From Acetobacteraceae bacterium (GTDB taxonomy: Bacteria; Pseudomonadota; Alphaproteobacteria; Acetobacterales; Acetobacteraceae), in NCBI GenBank assembly GCA_004843345.1, contig CP039460.1:1783001-1847000 (forward strand): a stretch of 64,000 bases of DNA. Reading direction: 5' to 3'. Each line of letters starts with the position of its first letter. The first letter of the stretch is position 1. The position numbers and the translations under genes were made by a program. Shown here piece after piece: positions 60,692 through 64,000 of the stretch. The notes under the pieces were generated by a model. That model had not been told where the DNA came from. It worked only from the letters and a program-made list of their open reading frames with translations, and ran no database searches.

Positions 60692-61140
60692 TTTCTAACT
60701 TCATCCTTAGCAAAAGAAGAGAAAAGTTGGTTTTGCTGCGTGCCGAGCTCATCAGATTTAACTTTTACAGGTTTTAACGGTGAAATAACTTTTTTTACAA
60801 TAGGTTTATAGCCGTGATTTTGCTGACAAAGTGGAAGAGCCCAAAAAATAGCAGGTGGATGGAAAGAAAGGGTTGCGTTTTGCTTTGCATCATAACTTTT
60901 CAAATCACCAATCCATTGTGTCATTTGCTCGGCGAATTTTTGTCTAGCGGCATCTTCTTCCTGAAGATTATTATATTTTACTTCAAGTGCGTCAGCCTTT
61001 TTACTGAGATTATCAAAGGCCTCTTTTTGATCTTCCAATTGATTATGTTGAGAGAGCAAAACGATACCAACAATCCCTGCTACAATAATAATGAGGGTAC
61101 TTTTTATAAACAGCCCAATATAGCGTTGATTACGATACAT
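60688..61140 (-). CDS. Inner-membrane coiled-coil protein
   Basis: The 150-residue protein has one N-terminal membrane segment (STLIIIVAGIVGIVLLS, about 14-30). A periplasmic coiled coil follows (EDQKEAFDNLSKKADALEVK onward, to about residue 75), then a tail. It is translationally coupled to the following lipoprotein gene. The arrangement resembles phage Rz/Rz1 spanin pairs, yet no phage genes are near and the lipoprotein is much longer than Rz1. Confidence 0.62.
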   Translation of the reverse strand: MYRNQRYIGLFIKSTLIIIVAGIVGIVLLSQHNQLEDQKEAFDNLSKKADALEVKYNNLQEEDAARQKFAEQMTQWIGDLKSYDAKQNATLSFHPPAIFWALPLCQQNHGYKPIVKKVISPLKPVKVKSDELGTQQNQLFSSFAKDEVRK

Positions 61141-61374
61141 GCCTGTATTTTCCTTTTAGGCGTTAGAAGATTCATAAATAAAAGAGTAAGAAAAACTTCA
61201 TATTTTTGTCGATTCGTTTATAAGGCTGTAAAAGCCTATAATTAAAGTTGCGTAAAGAGAGCTTTCCGTAAAGGGTGAATTTCATTTTTTATAAATATTT
61301 AAAATGAAAATGCCTCTTTTTTTAATGTTAGGTATTTAAGAATCCTTTTTTTAAAGCATACAAAGTAAATAATA

Positions 61375-61809
61375 ATGAGACTTACACTTCAAACAGACTA
61401 TGGTTTCCGGATTTTAATGTATCTTGGAAGAGTCGAAGAAAAAGGTTTGGTTTCTGCTGCCGATATTGCAACGATGCATCGCATTCCCTTAAACCATGTC
61501 AAAAAAGTCATCACACATCTTGTGAAGGGCGGATATATTTTATCCGTTCGTGGACGTAGTGGTGGTGTTAAGTTGGCTTTGTCTGCGGATAAAATTCACT
61601 TAGGTGATTTAATTAAATATTTAGATGACCGAGGAAATTTACTGCGCTGTATGGATGAGACGCTCTCAACAAAAGAAGGTTGCGATTTTTGTATTCTTTT
61701 CGCAACCTGTGCTTTAAAATCCCTTTTAGGAGAGGCTAAAGGCACATTTGTTGAAGCGATGAATAAATATACGCTTTGGGATATTACAAAAAAGACTCAG
61801 TTTAGCTAG
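61375..61809 (+). CDS. nsrR: Rrf2 family regulator, NsrR-like
   Basis: Rrf2 proteins such as NsrR and IscR sense nitric oxide or iron-sulfur status through a bound cluster. The 144-residue protein has the family start MRLTLQTDYGFRILMYLGRV, a winged helix (PLNHVKKVITHLVKGGYILS) and the wing VRGRSGGVKLAL. The cluster region has cysteines at 92, 103, 106 and 112 (RCMDETL, EGCDFCILFATCA). NsrR is the better guess because of the N-terminal sequence, but IscR-like function is possible. The 234 bases before it, shared with the divergent membrane gene, hold only A/T-rich DNA with no clear operator. Confidence 0.82.
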   Translation: MRLTLQTDYGFRILMYLGRVEEKGLVSAADIATMHRIPLNHVKKVITHLVKGGYILSVRGRSGGVKLALSADKIHLGDLIKYLDDRGNLLRCMDETLSTKEGCDFCILFATCALKSLLGEAKGTFVEAMNKYTLWDITKKTQFS

Positions 61810-61831
61810 ACCGAAGGGGGCAATGCTTTAA

Positions 61832-62299
61832 TTATGACGCATTAGCACCAGCAGATTGTTCAATATAACGATTCCCATCCCAAATCCATTTATCTGTACC
61901 ATCGACAAGAAGGTTTGCCATACCTTTATGACGTTCTGGCAAGACAGAAATTTCTCCGTTTACGTCATCTAGAATATTGTTCCATTTTCCATTTTTTAGA
62001 ATATAAACAGAGGTAGAGCACCCAGAGGCGCCACAAAGACGTCCAGATTGTATCTGAACGAATAAAGCAGGCGTTTTGGCCTCGCTGAGATGTACAGAAG
62101 CTGTAAAAATTCGAGGCTTCTCATTGTGCAATTGGCTATCTTTGATGAGATCAGCATTAAGCGATGCTGCTATTTTTTCAAGATTGCTTCCCGGATGCCT
62201 GCTGACATGCACAACGGAAGCGCTAGCTTCCGCTGTAAAGCAAAAACTTATCCCTAAAAGAGAGAGAGACTTTAAAAGACTTTTGGAGAATCTCTTCAT
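61832..62299 (-). CDS. Exported protein of unknown function
   Basis: A 155-residue protein with a signal peptide (about 1-28, ending ASAS). The mature domain has two cysteines close together (GRLCGASGCSTSVYIL) that may pair or bind a metal. It contains strand-like stretches and ends in WIWDGNRYIEQ. I know no family. It is downstream of the dioxygenase gene on the same strand, 11 bases away. Confidence 0.58.
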   Translation of the reverse strand: MKRFSKSLLKSLSLLGISFCFTAEASASVVHVSRHPGSNLEKIAASLNADLIKDSQLHNEKPRIFTASVHLSEAKTPALFVQIQSGRLCGASGCSTSVYILKNGKWNNILDDVNGEISVLPERHKGMANLLVDGTDKWIWDGNRYIEQSAGANAS

Positions 62300-62310
62300 G
62301 CTGTTTCTTC

Positions 62311-63087
62311 CTATTCATGCCTTAATGTAATGACAAGCACGTCTCTTGCTGCTGGTTTTTCAGGGTCTTCTGGTTCGATAGGTGTTACTCCATGATAAAC
62401 ACGATGGTCATTTACAAAGGCAGCATCAAAGGGATTTAAAAGGGTGAATTCGGCAAGTTTTTTGTTTTTTTCTAAGTTATAGATGCTTGTTGTGCCCTCT
62501 TTAACGTTATGACGCTTAATCATGAGAACAAATACCCAGTCGACACCATCGCGATGAAGTCCTTCTGGAGCAGGGTGGCCCTTTTCGGATTTGTTGGCCT
62601 CAATGCGATATTGATGAACTTCTGCATGCCAAGAAAGAGGGCGATCTTCTTTTTTGGTAAAGCATTCTGCTAAGGACCAAGCGAGCGCCATGGAGGCGTT
62701 TAAAGCTGCACCGGATTTAATGTCCTCTGCAATGGGGTCAAACCAGCGTTCGACACCACCATTTAGAGGATTATAGTCACGGCTTTGATAATGGGGCTGA
62801 TGTGGTTTTTGAACAATTCCTTTTTGATGACTAAGGGAAAAGACACCATAGCGTCTACGGCGGTAACGTCCGCCATCCGCCATGAATTTATCATTTCCTA
62901 AATCGTTCCAACTTTCTTCAAATTGATGCCAGTCCTGATGAGAACAGCCCATTTTTTGGATGAGAGAAGATGTTTCTTTCGCAGGCAAGAAAGCAAAGCC
63001 TTCTTTTTGAACTGATGGATCTAGGAAGCTTAAAAATGCCTCAGATGTGATATTTTTGATTATAGCTATTTTCTCTTTAGAAAACAT
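62311..63087 (-). CDS. 2-oxoglutarate/Fe(II) dioxygenase family protein
   Basis: The 258-residue protein matches the 2OG-Fe dioxygenase family whose members include bacterial L-isoleucine 4-hydroxylase. The iron ligands are seen in LHRDGVDWVFVLMI (His, Asp) and in NDHRVYHGVTPIEP (His), and the 2-oxoglutarate Arg may be in AARDVLVITLRHE. The segment ASMALAWSLAEC is family-like. Substrate unknown; a free amino acid is a fair guess. It lies between an NDH-2 gene upstream and an exported protein gene downstream. Confidence 0.82.
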   Translation of the reverse strand: MFSKEKIAIIKNITSEAFLSFLDPSVQKEGFAFLPAKETSSLIQKMGCSHQDWHQFEESWNDLGNDKFMADGGRYRRRRYGVFSLSHQKGIVQKPHQPHYQSRDYNPLNGGVERWFDPIAEDIKSGAALNASMALAWSLAECFTKKEDRPLSWHAEVHQYRIEANKSEKGHPAPEGLHRDGVDWVFVLMIKRHNVKEGTTSIYNLEKNKKLAEFTLLNPFDAAFVNDHRVYHGVTPIEPEDPEKPAARDVLVITLRHE

Positions 63088-63110
63088 ATCATCTCATCCT
63101 TTATTTTTAC

Positions 63111-64000
63111 TTATAAAAATTTCTTTTTTAGAAATTTCTTTAGAACAGAGGTCAATCCACCAAGTTCATATTGCTGTCGTGCAGAAAGGATAGAGTGTAG
63201 CAATTGTGCCCAACGGTTACCAAGGCCTTTTCCACCAAAGCTTTTGCCTGAAGGAAGCTCTCCCCATCCTGCATATTTTCCTAGTACCACGATACTCCCT
63301 TGGTTGTTGTAAATAAATGGTTTTGGTGTTTTTCCAGAAATTAAGGCAGGTAAGGCTATTTTTTGGAGATAAATGCCTTCTTTGCGCGCAGCTTGCGCAG
63401 TCGGTGGAAGAGGCGATTTTAAAATAAAGGCACAATCTCCAATGGCTAAAATGTGGGGATCTTTTGTGGTTTGTAGGGTATTTGTGACAACGAGCCCGCC
63501 ATTTCTTCCAAATTCTAAGTCAGGAAAGAGTTTTTTTAAGGTTATGTTGGGTTTTACGCCTGCAGTCCAAATAACCATATCTGCCGGTAGAAAAGTTCCG
63601 TTGGCTAAGGCAACACCATTTTCTCGTATAGCCTCAACTTTAGCATTTAAATTTAATTGAATATTAAGCTCTTTTAGGCGGCGGGCGGCACCTTCACTAA
63701 TGTCTTTGTGAAAACTAGGAAGGAGGCGGTTTTGTCCTTCTATAATTTGTAGCGAGATGGAATGGGGGGATATTGTTTCTTTTTTTGTAAAAGTTTCATA
63801 CAATGCAGCTGTAAGCTGTACGCCTGTTGGCCCCGCACCAATGATTGCGACATTGAACGATTTTTTCTCCTGAAAGGCGCTTGTTACACCAAGGCGCACT
63901 TTTGAGTAAATAACGTCGGCATCCGCAATGTTATTTAAAAAATAGCAATGCTGGTCAGCGCCTTCGGTTTTAAAATCATTTGGGACAGCCCCACAGGCAA
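63111..64000 (-). CDS. ndh: Type II NADH dehydrogenase (partial, N-terminus off right edge)
   Basis: NDH-2 passes electrons from NADH to quinone without pumping protons. The frame is open through the right edge: TEGADQHCYFLNNIADAD precedes the internal GTG at 63899, so that GTG is not the start. The visible part has the NADH-binding SFNVAIIGAGPTGVQLTAAL, VIWTAGVKPN and the FAD-binding AIGDCAFILK, ending with a C-terminal membrane-associating part. NDH-2 is the usual respiratory entry in acetic acid bacteria. The dioxygenase gene starts 23 bases downstream. Confidence 0.9.
   Translation of the reverse strand, partial: ACGAVPNDFKTEGADQHCYFLNNIADADVIYSKVRLGVTSAFQEKKSFNVAIIGAGPTGVQLTAALYETFTKKETISPHSISLQIIEGQNRLLPSFHKDISEGAARRLKELNIQLNLNAKVEAIRENGVALANGTFLPADMVIWTAGVKPNITLKKLFPDLEFGRNGGLVVTNTLQTTKDPHILAIGDCAFILKSPLPPTAQAARKEGIYLQKIALPALISGKTPKPFIYNNQGSIVVLGKYAGWGELPSGKSFGGKGLGNRWAQLLHSILSARQQYELGGLTSVLKKFLKKKFL

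Noticed and set aside
63111-63899. NDH-2 starting at GTG 63899
   Set aside because: The frame continues upstream to the window edge with family-like sequence, so the start lies outside the window.

Overview
This is an AT-rich chromosomal window from an alphaproteobacterium, most likely a low-GC member of the Acetobacteraceae (acetic acid bacteria). That assignment is inference. It rests on a complete Entner-Doudoroff pair (edd-eda), a signal-peptide-bearing aldose 1-epimerase, a hopanoid transporter HpnN close to MlaC/HpnM- and MlaA-like genes, a fused IspDF, a DUF2155 protein, and F0 ATP synthase genes with a b' subunit that are not followed by F1 genes. I see no prophage, insertion sequence, CRISPR array, rRNA or integrase. 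It is mostly housekeeping DNA with several odd or degenerate genes.

Layout. 1-2617 (minus): cytochrome c maturation genes ccmC-ccmD-ccmE-ccmF, with ccmF cut by the left edge. 2701-13440 (plus): EVE-domain protein, EcsC-like protein, a secreted protein, a very large AsmA/YhdP-like protein, rarA, an rRNA pseudouridine synthase and a second AsmA-like protein, ending at a strong bidirectional hairpin shared with ispDF (minus). 14907-20674: tRNA-Gly(CCC), a lipoprotein, hemN, a family 2 glycosyltransferase, a secreted phage-tail-lysozyme-like protein, a 44-residue ORF overlapping a GH32 protein with an altered nucleophile, and a LysE-type exporter. 20697-24362 (minus): small unknowns, mrp, a TerB/J-domain protein and a ribbon-helix-helix protein. 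24566-28950 (plus): five tightly packed genes, including an exported adenosine deaminase and an exported NUP-family nucleoside protein. 29107: rpmJ. 29363-34940 (minus): a glycine-rich orphan protein, then the unit mlaD-DUF2155-dsbB-nadE.

35192-41943 (plus) is a long unit: a degenerate class II ribonucleotide reductase relative two bases before atpI, then atpB, atpE, atpF', atpF, and a GT2/GT39 pair that probably glycosylates an envelope lipid. 41981-49298 (minus) runs mlaA, mlaC/hpnM, queA, tgt, hpnN and a coiled-coil periplasmic protein. The tgt lacks the usual zinc cysteines. 49525-50747 is an aldose epimerase broken by a one-base shift at a G6 run. 50776-52985 (minus) holds ispE and a UbiH-family hydroxylase; ispE seems to need an ATT start. 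53179-58257 (plus): a uracil-DNA-glycosylase-like protein without catalytic motifs, edd, eda, a secreted protein and nadK. 58259-61140 (minus): small lipoprotein, 2-hydroxyacid dehydrogenase, low-molecular-weight phosphatase, and a lipoprotein/membrane coiled-coil pair. 61375 to the end: an NsrR-like regulator, a secreted protein, a 2-oxoglutarate/iron dioxygenase and an NDH-2 that runs off the right edge.

Together the genes describe a cell that burns sugar through the Entner-Doudoroff route, makes isoprenoids by the MEP route (IspDF, IspE), respires with c-type cytochromes and NDH-2, and invests heavily in outer-membrane lipid handling (two AsmA-like proteins, MlaA/C/D-like proteins, HpnN). 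The points most worth checking are the ATT start of ispE, the G6 frameshift in the epimerase, the zinc-less tgt, the ribonucleotide reductase relic joined to the F0 genes, the GH32 Asp-to-Glu change with its coupled small ORF, and the motif-less glycosylase.
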